Below, one piece after another: positions 31,489 through 39,533 of a DNA stretch of 64,000 nucleotides (its first letter is position 1; each line of letters begins with the position of its first letter). This DNA is from Lachnospiraceae bacterium. Lineage in GTDB: Bacteria; Bacillota; Clostridia; Lachnospirales; Lachnospiraceae. The stretch covers positions 1 through 64,000 of the forward strand of contig JAEEIK010000082.1 in NCBI GenBank assembly GCA_016281335.1. Reading direction: 5' to 3'. The position numbers and the translations under genes were made by a program. The notes below the pieces were generated by a model. That model was not told where the DNA came from. It saw only the letters and a list, made by a program, of their open reading frames with translations, and searched no databases.

Positions 31489-33468
31489 TCAACACTGTAT
31501 CATTCCGCCGTCCTCGTGAAAACGGCCGCCCGGTTCATCCTTTTCAAACAAGGTTGATATTCCGTTTATAGTCATGTAGGTGTTGCTGTACACCGTGCGT
31601 TCCACCTTTATGAATCTTTTGCAGATTTCCGCCATTTCTTCTTCTATGGCCGCCTGCTCTTCCTGAATTGTTTCGATATCCTTCAACTGTCTTTCCAGCA
31701 GATCCTGGAATTTCAGGAATATAGGATGCTGTCTGCCCTGCATGGGTCCCAGCTTCTTAAGCACATCGGCCATGCCGCTCCTGGTCTTGTTCATGGCAGC
31801 TTCCACTTCGCGTCTTTTGTTTATTACAACGCTCAGCTTTGCCCCGAAATTGATCTTCTCACCCAGCCTTATTTCTGTCCTGATCCCCGCATTTGATCCC
31901 AGCGTATTTGTCTCTATCCCCGTAATTGCCGCCACCGATCCTCCGCAGATACTGGCTCTTCTTCCCTCGGTCTTTATGCTGCCTTTGCAGACTACATTAC
32001 TGTTAAGTATGTATCCGCATTCAATATCTCCCTCTGTTTCAACCTTCACGTTTTCAAGAAATGAACAGGTCAGCTTTCCTCCGGCTTCTATGCTGCCTTT
32101 ATCATTACCGTTCACACCTTTGCTGATAACGACATTTCCGCCGGCTTTCAGTCTTGCGCCTTCAACGAAACCGTTTATCATTATGTCTCCGTTTGCCTCG
32201 ATGACTACGTTATCCCTGACGCTTCCGTTTATCGATATGGTTCCGTCATAGGAGACATTTCCGCTTCCGTATGCCACGTCACCCTGCAGCTCCAGGTGTT
32301 TCTGTACCGACATGGAGCCGTTTTTGACCGTCACCAGTCCGTCTCTCTGGGCTATGTAAGTGATACCGTCATCCATAAGCCTTATGCCGTCTACACTGTA
32401 TTTTGTAATATCATTTCCTCTGACAGAATAGACCGGTATACCCGTAACGGATCTCCCGGGTTCACCCAGGGTAGCCGGATGATATATGGCAACCGTATCT
32501 CCTGCCTTAACCGAAGCATAACGTCTCGTCGCGCGGTAATCGATACTCCCGTCTTCACGAACGGAAGGACCGTTATCTCCCATGCCCTCTATCTTATACT
32601 CATAATATCCGTCCCTGCCGGGCTTTCCGACTGTTCCCGATGCAACCTGGTATTCCTCTCCGGGCTTGATCGTACCGGGCTTTTCAAAAAGGCCTTCGAT
32701 ATCAACACCAACCACTACATTGTATAATTCAAGAAGTTTGTCCAGCTTGGTGGCATTATAATCCTCAGGCAGCGCCACTGTGGGCTTGATGTATGCCTTC
32801 ATCTGCTTGTCACGTATGATTATCCTTATCCCCGTATCCTTGTCAAAACGCTCTGTATCCAGGGCCTGAGGCATCTTATCATATTTTTCCTTAAGCAGCT
32901 TCATTCTGCGTTCCTGCATGTCCGGAGTGGAATATATAAGCCTCGCATACCCCTGCACATCCAGATTATCCATAAGACCTAAGCGTATCTCACGCATCTG
33001 TCTGTCTTTGTAAAACTTGTTCGCATAAAAAGTCACGTCCAGTCCCATTTCAAGTCCCAGACGTATCTCTCTCATCTGTCGGAACGAAAAGCCCGCATCA
33101 TCATAAAAGCTCACATCAACGGCATGTTCCAGTCCCCGCTCTATCTCCTCGAGCTGTGTAAAACCATAGACCGCCTTATCATAGTCATCAATGCTCTTAC
33201 GCTTTATACCGACCAGGATCTCAGCTTCGGGATCGACAATTTTAGCTTCCGTGCTTATGCTGTTTAAAGCCTTTTCAACTTCAGCCAGGGCAGACTTTTC
33301 CTCCTCTAAAGAAACAGCAGTAACAGACGCATCCGGCTCTTTTTCCGATTTAGCCTCTGCGCCTTTCTTTATCTTATCCTGCTTGTTCTGTTCTGCCTGG
33401 ACCTGCTCGAGGAGTTTGAAGATATCTTCCCCTCCGCCAAACGGATCCTTACCCGGGCTGTCTGCCAT
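31489..33468 (-). CDS. FapA (DUF342) family protein with N-terminal 26-residue repeats
   Basis: This 659-residue protein has an acidic/basic low-complexity start (1-75) and three tandem 26-residue repeats (about 104-183; key pattern QMREIRLGLxxxLDVxxYA). The FapA domain follows with VASGTVGKPGRDGYYEYKIEG and a long beta-helix of short repeats (SINGSVRDNVVIEANGDIM, AGGNVVISKGVNG). A C-terminal coiled coil covers about 545-620. FapA proteins are loosely tied to flagellar or surface assembly; their biochemistry is unknown. The HD-GYP regulator follows by 25 nt, pointing to a cyclic di-GMP-linked process. Confidence 0.87.
   Translation of the reverse strand: MADSPGKDPFGGGEDIFKLLEQVQAEQNKQDKIKKGAEAKSEKEPDASVTAVSLEEEKSALAEVEKALNSISTEAKIVDPEAEILVGIKRKSIDDYDKAVYGFTQLEEIERGLEHAVDVSFYDDAGFSFRQMREIRLGLEMGLDVTFYANKFYKDRQMREIRLGLMDNLDVQGYARLIYSTPDMQERRMKLLKEKYDKMPQALDTERFDKDTGIRIIIRDKQMKAYIKPTVALPEDYNATKLDKLLELYNVVVGVDIEGLFEKPGTIKPGEEYQVASGTVGKPGRDGYYEYKIEGMGDNGPSVREDGSIDYRATRRYASVKAGDTVAIYHPATLGEPGRSVTGIPVYSVRGNDITKYSVDGIRLMDDGITYIAQRDGLVTVKNGSMSVQKHLELQGDVAYGSGNVSYDGTISINGSVRDNVVIEANGDIMINGFVEGARLKAGGNVVISKGVNGNDKGSIEAGGKLTCSFLENVKVETEGDIECGYILNSNVVCKGSIKTEGRRASICGGSVAAITGIETNTLGSNAGIRTEIRLGEKINFGAKLSVVINKRREVEAAMNKTRSGMADVLKKLGPMQGRQHPIFLKFQDLLERQLKDIETIQEEQAAIEEEMAEICKRFIKVERTVYSNTYMTINGISTLFEKDEPGGRFHEDGGMIQC
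32920..33159 (-). repeat. Three tandem 26-residue repeats inside the FapA-like protein
   Basis: Residues 104-130, 131-156 and 157-183 repeat the pattern QMREIRLGLExGLDVxFYAxxxxxxx. The second and third copies share QMREIRLGL exactly. Repeats of this style are, to my memory, frequent in Lachnospiraceae proteins. Confidence 0.8.
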
Positions 33469-33473
33469 ATGCC

Positions 33474-34031
33474 TTATTTCCCTTCGTTTTTGAAAAGCAT
33501 CCCTTCACTCTTTTTATCGATAAAATCAAAGAATTCTTTTATGCCATCCTCCGTAAGTTCCTTAAATCCGTCCTTCCAGAGAAGCAAGGTCTCCTGCATG
33601 CCGCTGCTTCCCTTAAAAAGCAGCACCCACAGTTTCTCTGTCTCCATGATGCCGCTCAGCGCGGTGTACTTAAGATCGAACTCCGTCTTATTGACCTTAA
33701 CATGCATGCGGTCTGAATAAAAACTTACTATCTCAAATATGGCCCCTGCTCCATGGTCACGCAAGAGTCCTCTGTAATCCGTCCATTCCCTGAAAACATA
33801 TCCGAAAGGTATCATCAGCGCAAAATACAGCGCAGCTGCCAGCAGGACCACCGCAAGAATCACAGACTTAAGCAATATCAGAGTCAACATAAAACCGGCT
33901 GCTGACAGTCCCATGAGCACCGTTGATGTGATCCTTATCCCCCTGCCGTTTTCCTTATACAGCTGCCTGTAATACTCCCTGTGCAGCTTTTTCGTCAGGA
34001 TGAACCTGTTTTCATACATCAATCTGGCCAT
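33474..34031 (-). CDS. YcxB-like membrane protein
   Basis: This 185-residue protein has two adjacent membrane helices (about 33-85; LMGLSAAGFMLTLILLKSVILAVVLL and a second) followed by a soluble domain. That domain contains FYSDRMHVKVNKTEFDLKYTALSGI, a YcxB-like C-terminal pattern, and ends in a basic tail. The function of that family is unknown. The ATG at 34031 lies nine bases after the -10 box with no ribosome site, so it is probably leaderless. It heads the run with FapA and the HD-GYP regulator, four nt before fapA. Confidence 0.75.
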   Translation of the reverse strand: MARLMYENRFILTKKLHREYYRQLYKENGRGIRITSTVLMGLSAAGFMLTLILLKSVILAVVLLAAALYFALMIPFGYVFREWTDYRGLLRDHGAGAIFEIVSFYSDRMHVKVNKTEFDLKYTALSGIMETEKLWVLLFKGSSGMQETLLLWKDGFKELTEDGIKEFFDFIDKKSEGMLFKNEGK

Positions 34032-34040
34032 ATTATGTAA

Positions 34041-34069
34041 ATCATACCATATCCTTTAATCTTCCGCAA
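34041..34069 (-). promoter_or_regulatory. Promoter of the YcxB-FapA-HD-GYP genes
   Basis: TTGCGG (34069-34064), 17 bp, TATGAT (34046-34041) with TGG ahead (extended -10) are read on the minus strand. Transcription should start about two bases before the ATG at 34031. Confidence 0.72.
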
Positions 34070-34084
34070 TAGCCCATTTTATGA

Positions 34085-34090
34085 TATAAT
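34085..34090 (+). promoter_or_regulatory. Extended -10 of the J-like/TPR and hscC genes
   Basis: TGATATAAT gives a perfect TATAAT at 34085-34090 with TG one base upstream. The -35 (TTCCGC) is weak. The start near 34097 leaves a leader of about 84 nt before the ATG at 34181. Confidence 0.6.
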
Positions 34091-34180
34091 ACTGCCATTG
34101 CATATGCGTAACCCAAGCGGAAGCGTGTCGCCGTGTAATTATTGTCCGGGAGAACTACGAAGCATTTGGAAGGAAATGAC

Positions 34181-37100
34181 ATGGATAAACAGATGATCTG
34201 GCGGGTTCTGGATATGGAGCCCACAAAGGACGAAAAGCTCATAAAGGCAAGGTACAGGGAGCTGCTGCCGCTGCACAATCCGGAGGATGATGCGGAGGGC
34301 TTTAAGCAGCTGCGTGAGGCCTATGATGAGGCGATAAGACTCATTAACGCTCCCGATGAGGAAGAAGGAGCCGATAAGCCTGATGATGCCATCGAGCACT
34401 GGCTGGACCGTGTACGTGAGATTTATCCTTATCCGGAAAAGCGCATAGACGAGAGTCTGTGGTCCGAGCTGCTTTCGGATGATGTCTGCGTGGGACTTGA
34501 TTCTTTTTATGAGACCAGAGAACGCTTTCTTGTCTTTCTTATGGATCATCATTATCTGCCTAATAAGATCTGGCAGCTTATAGACAGGACTTTCGGCATA
34601 AAAGACGATAAGAAGGAACTGCTGGAAAAATTCCCTTCTAATTATCTGCAGTATGTACTCTACCAGACCGATACCGAGACCTTCGGCGACTATTCGATCT
34701 TTGAGAAAAGAGAGGGCTTTAACGAAGAATCCCTGGATAAATATCTTATGCTGTATTTTGATATCTTCGGCATTTATTCCCGGACTTCAGGGGAGATAGA
34801 GATAGTTAACAGCAGGGATGATCTCGATGATGATAAGAAGAAAAGCGAAACCGAAAAGCTGAAAAATGAGTTAAGAAAACTCCCGGAACGCATACCCGAA
34901 CTTGCCGAATACGGACTCTGGCATCCCTATGAGGATCTGCTGAAGCTGCGTATCAAGCTGACGCTGAAGGACGCATCCGGAGATACAAAAGAACTGCTGG
35001 AGCGTTACCCGGACGAACAGCTGATACTGAAGATCTGCGGTGAATACCTTGCCCTGCAGGGCCGGTGGGAAGAAGCCCGGGACTGCTGGGAAAAGATACT
35101 GAAAAAAGAGCCGGACAATCAGTCCGCCATCATGGATATGGCAACCTACCTTCATCATATAGGCGAATACGATGCTGCCGAAAATATGATAAGGGACAAT
35201 ATAGGCGGCGCCGGCGGCGGCCCGCATCTGCGCAATTTCTTCATCAAGCTTCAGGAAGACAAGCATGAAGCCCTTATGAAAAAGCTGAATGCCAATCCTG
35301 CCGATAACGACACCTACATAGAAGCCTGCTGGTCGCTCTTTCACAGCAACCGTTTTGATGAGACGCTTGAAATGCTTGAAAAGCGCGAATTCGAAAAAGG
35401 CACGTCGGAATACTACGACTACGCTGATATGCTGGGACGCATTTACCTTGAAAAGAGAGAGTTCGATAAGGCATATAAATGGCTGAAAGAATGGGAAAAA
35501 GAGCTGGAAAATCTTCCCGATGACGGCAGCGAGAAATACGGAAAACGTAAGAAGACTCTGGGTTATCAGAAATTCGTTATAGGCCAGTGCTGCTTCGAAC
35601 TCGGAAAGGAAAAGACAGACACTTCCTGGTATAAAGTAAGTGAGGATTATCTCAAGGCCGCACTTGAAGCCGAAGAAGATACCTCCATGCATTTTATCTA
35701 CAAGGATCAGCTGATGCAGCTCTATCTGCGCGCGGGCAGATATGAAGAATGCGTTGATATGTGCGATACCATGCTCGAAGAAGACGAGAACTACATACCG
35801 GCATATCTGCGAAGACAGGAGGCTTATTACCACCTCGGCAACGAGCAGGGCATAGTTGATGATTACCACAGCATCATCCCGGAAGTAAAGAACTATTACC
35901 GTACCTACCTGCTTGCCGTAAGGGTGCTGATCGACCACGCGCAGTGGGAAGATGCGGAAAGCGTCTTAAAGACCGCTAAGGACAACATGGTCTCCCATCC
36001 CATACTTGATATACAGAAGATACGCATACTTCGCGGAAGGTATGATGATAAGGAACATATGGACGAGGCGATAGACTGCTGCAACAAACTCATCGCCGCT
36101 TTTAACGAAAACCCCGAGCCTCCTTATGCGGATGACGAAGACAGACTTACCATCGATGACGCCTGGTATCAGCTGTATTGCGTATATGCCGAACATAATG
36201 ATTTCAAGACTGCTTTCAAGCTTATCAACCAGCGTCTTAAAACCGGCTGCAAACATCTGCCCACAAATATGCTGCGCGCAAACATGCTGCGCATGGACAA
36301 GCGTAACAATGAGGCCATAAAAGCCTATAAGACAGCCCTGGAACTGGGCGCGGATGAAGGTGACGTGAATTATTATCTTATGCTCTGTTACCGCGCCCTT
36401 AATGATCATAAAAAACTGATCGAAGCCTATGAGAAAGCGATAAAAGCTTCTCCCGAAGCGGAAAAGCCCCGTTTTGAGCTTGCTCTCTACTATAAGGTCC
36501 TTTTCAAAAACGAAGAGCAGACCGAATGCTTCGACCGATCCGCTGAACTCCTGACCACACTCATCGAGATGTCGGGACATCCCAGATACTATGCCGAAAG
36601 AGCCTACCTGTATAAATTAAGAGCAAGGTACAGCGATGCTATAAAGGATCTGGAAGAAGCCTTACGCAGGGATCCGGAATGCCGTTATTTCTATGATTCC
36701 TCCTGGTATGATCTCGGCGATCTGTACTTCCTTACGGGCAACACAGAGAAGTCCATGGAATGCTTCGAAAAAAGCCGCGAACTCTTCGACGACGCCCACT
36801 ACGGCGCGATCATGCAGCCCGCTGATGTATACGGTTCCCGGGGAGAATGGGCAAAAGCTCTGGAATGGCTGAAGAACTATTCCGATATGCTCCTCGAAGA
36901 ACCCTTTTTCGCAAAGAAATACGCGGATTTCCATTTGAGCTGCAATCATCCGGAAAAAGCCGGTGAGATATATGATATCCTCTATAAGAACGGAAAGATA
37001 GATGAGATCGAGTATCACAGATACATACTTTCGGAAATAATGGTAAGCGCTCCTCAGGATTTCGATAAGGTTTTCGAACAGACCTGGAAGGCAATAGTAA

Positions 37101-37807
37101 AGCCGGCTCACTGTCATGACCTTATATCATTTACCGGTGTTGCGGTACGAGGTTATCTTACTGCCGACCAGAACACGATCAAAGCCGTGGAGACTTATAT
37201 AGACATGGGCTGCGAGCTCTTATATGCAAGGCAGCTTAAAAAATGCGTGAAGTTTCTCGAAAAGGCCAAAACACTGCATGCCCTGCTGGGAGAGAGCGGC
37301 TATCTTCAGAATCAGGATGCCCGGGTGAGAAATACAATAGAGATCTACCGTCATCTCGCCCTCGCCTACAAGCTTTCAGGTCATGACAAAAAGGCGGCCA
37401 AGCACGCAAAAATATGCATGAACGTGCTCTTACAGAAGAAGCCTGCTATACGCAAAGTGGCCGAATTCACTTACGGCAAGAGGAACGAGGAATACTATCT
37501 TCACTCCTTTGAGGGTAAGAACCCCTACAGATACAAACTTCTTGCTTCACTGTTTCTGTGCATGGGCGATACGGATAAGGCAAATAAATATCTTGATATG
37601 GCAGAGTCTGCCCCTCTTTGCATTGACTGTCAGCACCAGCAGTGTTATGATGCTTTGTTGGTAAGAGGCTATGCCGAAGAGATAGCCGGACGACCGGAAG
37701 AAGCATTGAAGTATTTTCAGCGGGCCGTGGAGATCTGTCCAAGTGACAGGGAAAACACCATGGGCGTATATGTAAATAAAGAAAAACTAAAAGGTCAGGA
37801 TAAATGA
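34181..37807 (+). CDS. Large J-like/TPR protein, predicted partner of HscC
   Basis: This 1208-residue cytosolic protein starts at the ATG with AAGGA just upstream; an upstream TTG is not used. Residues 1-52 resemble the short J-like domain of E. coli DjlB/DjlC (W7, IKARYRELL, EGFKQLREAYDEA). Where a J-domain has His-Pro-Asp, this one reads H32-N33-P34-E35. The rest is mainly helical TPR-type repeats (for example the AIKAYKTALELGADEGDVNYY and AIKDLEEALRRDPECRYFY regions), ending in EEALKYFQRAVEICPSD. It overlaps the hscC start by four bases. Inference: a scaffold that brings clients to the adjacent Hsp70. Confidence 0.82.
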   Translation: MDKQMIWRVLDMEPTKDEKLIKARYRELLPLHNPEDDAEGFKQLREAYDEAIRLINAPDEEEGADKPDDAIEHWLDRVREIYPYPEKRIDESLWSELLSDDVCVGLDSFYETRERFLVFLMDHHYLPNKIWQLIDRTFGIKDDKKELLEKFPSNYLQYVLYQTDTETFGDYSIFEKREGFNEESLDKYLMLYFDIFGIYSRTSGEIEIVNSRDDLDDDKKKSETEKLKNELRKLPERIPELAEYGLWHPYEDLLKLRIKLTLKDASGDTKELLERYPDEQLILKICGEYLALQGRWEEARDCWEKILKKEPDNQSAIMDMATYLHHIGEYDAAENMIRDNIGGAGGGPHLRNFFIKLQEDKHEALMKKLNANPADNDTYIEACWSLFHSNRFDETLEMLEKREFEKGTSEYYDYADMLGRIYLEKREFDKAYKWLKEWEKELENLPDDGSEKYGKRKKTLGYQKFVIGQCCFELGKEKTDTSWYKVSEDYLKAALEAEEDTSMHFIYKDQLMQLYLRAGRYEECVDMCDTMLEEDENYIPAYLRRQEAYYHLGNEQGIVDDYHSIIPEVKNYYRTYLLAVRVLIDHAQWEDAESVLKTAKDNMVSHPILDIQKIRILRGRYDDKEHMDEAIDCCNKLIAAFNENPEPPYADDEDRLTIDDAWYQLYCVYAEHNDFKTAFKLINQRLKTGCKHLPTNMLRANMLRMDKRNNEAIKAYKTALELGADEGDVNYYLMLCYRALNDHKKLIEAYEKAIKASPEAEKPRFELALYYKVLFKNEEQTECFDRSAELLTTLIEMSGHPRYYAERAYLYKLRARYSDAIKDLEEALRRDPECRYFYDSSWYDLGDLYFLTGNTEKSMECFEKSRELFDDAHYGAIMQPADVYGSRGEWAKALEWLKNYSDMLLEEPFFAKKYADFHLSCNHPEKAGEIYDILYKNGKIDEIEYHRYILSEIMVSAPQDFDKVFEQTWKAIVKPAHCHDLISFTGVAVRGYLTADQNTIKAVETYIDMGCELLYARQLKKCVKFLEKAKTLHALLGESGYLQNQDARVRNTIEIYRHLALAYKLSGHDKKAAKHAKICMNVLLQKKPAIRKVAEFTYGKRNEEYYLHSFEGKNPYRYKLLASLFLCMGDTDKANKYLDMAESAPLCIDCQHQQCYDALLVRGYAEEIAGRPEEALKYFQRAVEICPSDRENTMGVYVNKEKLKGQDK

Positions 37808-39495
37808 TAGCAGGTATAGATCTGGGTACAACCAATTCGCTGATAGCCGTTTATACCGAAGACGGCCCTAAGATCATCCCCAACAGACTCGGGAAGAATC
37901 TTACCCCTTCGGTTGTCAGCGTTGAAGGAGACGAGGTATACGTAGGTGAGGTAGCTAAAGAAAGACAGCTGACTCATCCTAACGAAAGCGCCTCTGTCTT
38001 TAAGCGCGCCATGGGCACGGATCAGAAGTATAAACTCGGAGATAAGGAATACAGTCCCGAAGACCTTTCTTCCCTTGTACTCCGTTCCCTGAAGGAAGAT
38101 GCTGAAGTTTATCTCGGGGAGGAGATCACGGAGGCAGTGATCAGCGTTCCCGCATATTTTAATGATGCCAGAAGACGCGCCACCAAACGTGCCGGCGAGC
38201 TTGCAGGCTTCAAGGTGGAACGTATCATCAGCGAGCCTACGGCTGCAGCCGTGGCCTTCGGTCTTTATGACATGCAGGAGGATTCCCGCATACTGGTCTT
38301 TGATCTCGGGGGCGGCACCTTTGACGTATCGGTGCTTGAACTCTCCGGTACCATACTTGAAGTAAAGGCAGTAGCCGGCGACAACTACCTGGGGGGCGAG
38401 GATTTTACCCGCATACTTAACGACATCTATTTAAGCCGCATAGAGAAAAAATACGACCTGGATGTTTCTTCCCTTGATGAGAAGACTCTCGGATATATAC
38501 GCAAGCAGGCTGAGAATGCCAAGCTACAGTTCGAGCATGAAAAGAATGTTACAATGAGCTGCAATATAAACGGGAAAACAATGGAAACCACCATTTCCCT
38601 GGAAACCTATGAGAAAAAATGTGAGGACATCCTTGAACGCATAAGGATCCCTATCCGCAGATCCCTCTCGGATGCCAAGATAAAGCTTAAGGAGATAGAC
38701 AAGGTCGTGATGGTGGGCGGCGCCACGAGGCTTCCCATAGTCAAGCATCTGGTGGCAAGACTCTTTATGGCTCTTCCGGATACTTCCGTACATCCCGACG
38801 AAGCCATTGCTCTCGGCGCTTCCATACAGGCTGCAATGAAAGAACGCAAAGAAGCCGTTAAGGAAGTGATACTGACAGACGTATGTCCCTTTACCTTAAG
38901 CACTGAAGTATCGGTGGAACGAGAAGACGGACGCTTTGAAGCAGGCCATGTATGCCCTATCATCGAAAGGGGCACCACGATCCCTGCCAGCCGTACCGAG
39001 ACTCTTTATCCCCTGCATGACAACCAGACCTCGATCCATGTTAATGTACTGCAGGGCGAGAGCCGTTTTGCAAAAAACAATCTGGAGCTGGGTTTCCTTG
39101 ATATAGAACTGCCGCCCGGCAAGAAGAAGGACAGCGGTTTTGACGTAACCTATACCTACGATGTCAATTCCATACTCGAGGTACAGGTACGGGTACATTC
39201 CACCGGCTTTGTGACCAAGCAGATACTTAAAGGCCGTGACGTGGACATGACGGACGAAGAAATAGAAAAACGCATGGAGGAACTTTCTTATCTGAAGATC
39301 CCTCCCAGAGAACAGGAACACAACAAATTGCTCCTTTCAAAAGGCGAACGCCTTTATGAAGAGCACTTCGGTGAAGACAGGGAAGTCATAGAATATCACA
39401 TCCGTCTTTTCGAGCAGGCTCTGAATACCCAGGATCCTGTCCGTATGGATGCAGCAAGGGAGGAATTCCGGGAATTCCTCGAAGGCTGGGATTAA
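37804..39495 (+). CDS. hscC: Hsp70-family chaperone of the HscC type
   Basis: This 563-residue protein is shorter than DnaK (about 610-640) and close to E. coli HscC (556). ATPase motifs include GIDLGTTNSLIAVY, VFDLGGGTFDVSVLEL and VMVGGATRLPIVK. The HscC-like stretches IIPNRLGKNLTPSVVS and SVFKRAMG, followed by SSLVLRSLKEDAE, are present. The substrate-binding domain is retained but the lid is short. HscC is a specialised Hsp70, and in E. coli it pairs with DjlB/DjlC. Here it overlaps the J-like/TPR gene by four bases, so the two are coupled. A terminator follows directly. Confidence 0.9.
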   Translation: MIAGIDLGTTNSLIAVYTEDGPKIIPNRLGKNLTPSVVSVEGDEVYVGEVAKERQLTHPNESASVFKRAMGTDQKYKLGDKEYSPEDLSSLVLRSLKEDAEVYLGEEITEAVISVPAYFNDARRRATKRAGELAGFKVERIISEPTAAAVAFGLYDMQEDSRILVFDLGGGTFDVSVLELSGTILEVKAVAGDNYLGGEDFTRILNDIYLSRIEKKYDLDVSSLDEKTLGYIRKQAENAKLQFEHEKNVTMSCNINGKTMETTISLETYEKKCEDILERIRIPIRRSLSDAKIKLKEIDKVVMVGGATRLPIVKHLVARLFMALPDTSVHPDEAIALGASIQAAMKERKEAVKEVILTDVCPFTLSTEVSVEREDGRFEAGHVCPIIERGTTIPASRTETLYPLHDNQTSIHVNVLQGESRFAKNNLELGFLDIELPPGKKKDSGFDVTYTYDVNSILEVQVRVHSTGFVTKQILKGRDVDMTDEEIEKRMEELSYLKIPPREQEHNKLLLSKGERLYEEHFGEDREVIEYHIRLFEQALNTQDPVRMDAAREEFREFLEGWD

Positions 39496-39501
39496 ACGTA
39501 T

Positions 39502-39533
39502 AAAAAAAAAGCCACGTTGCCGTGGCTTTTTCT
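39502..39533. terminator. Bidirectional terminator between hscC and the GH31 gene
   Basis: AAAAGCCACG (39507-39516), TTGC and CGTGGCTTTT (39521-39530) form a 10-bp stem. A run of A on the left and T on the right lets it stop transcripts from both sides. Confidence 0.92.

Noticed and set aside
34142-34180. TTG start for the J-like/TPR protein 13 codons upstream
   Set aside because: No ribosome site precedes it, while AAGGA precedes the ATG at 34181 and the J-like domain begins there.
34871-35938. Minus-strand open frame of 355 codons opposite the TPR protein
   Set aside because: Codon pattern is the mirror of the TPR gene, with no start signals; the hydrophobic translation is typical of antisense of charged helices.
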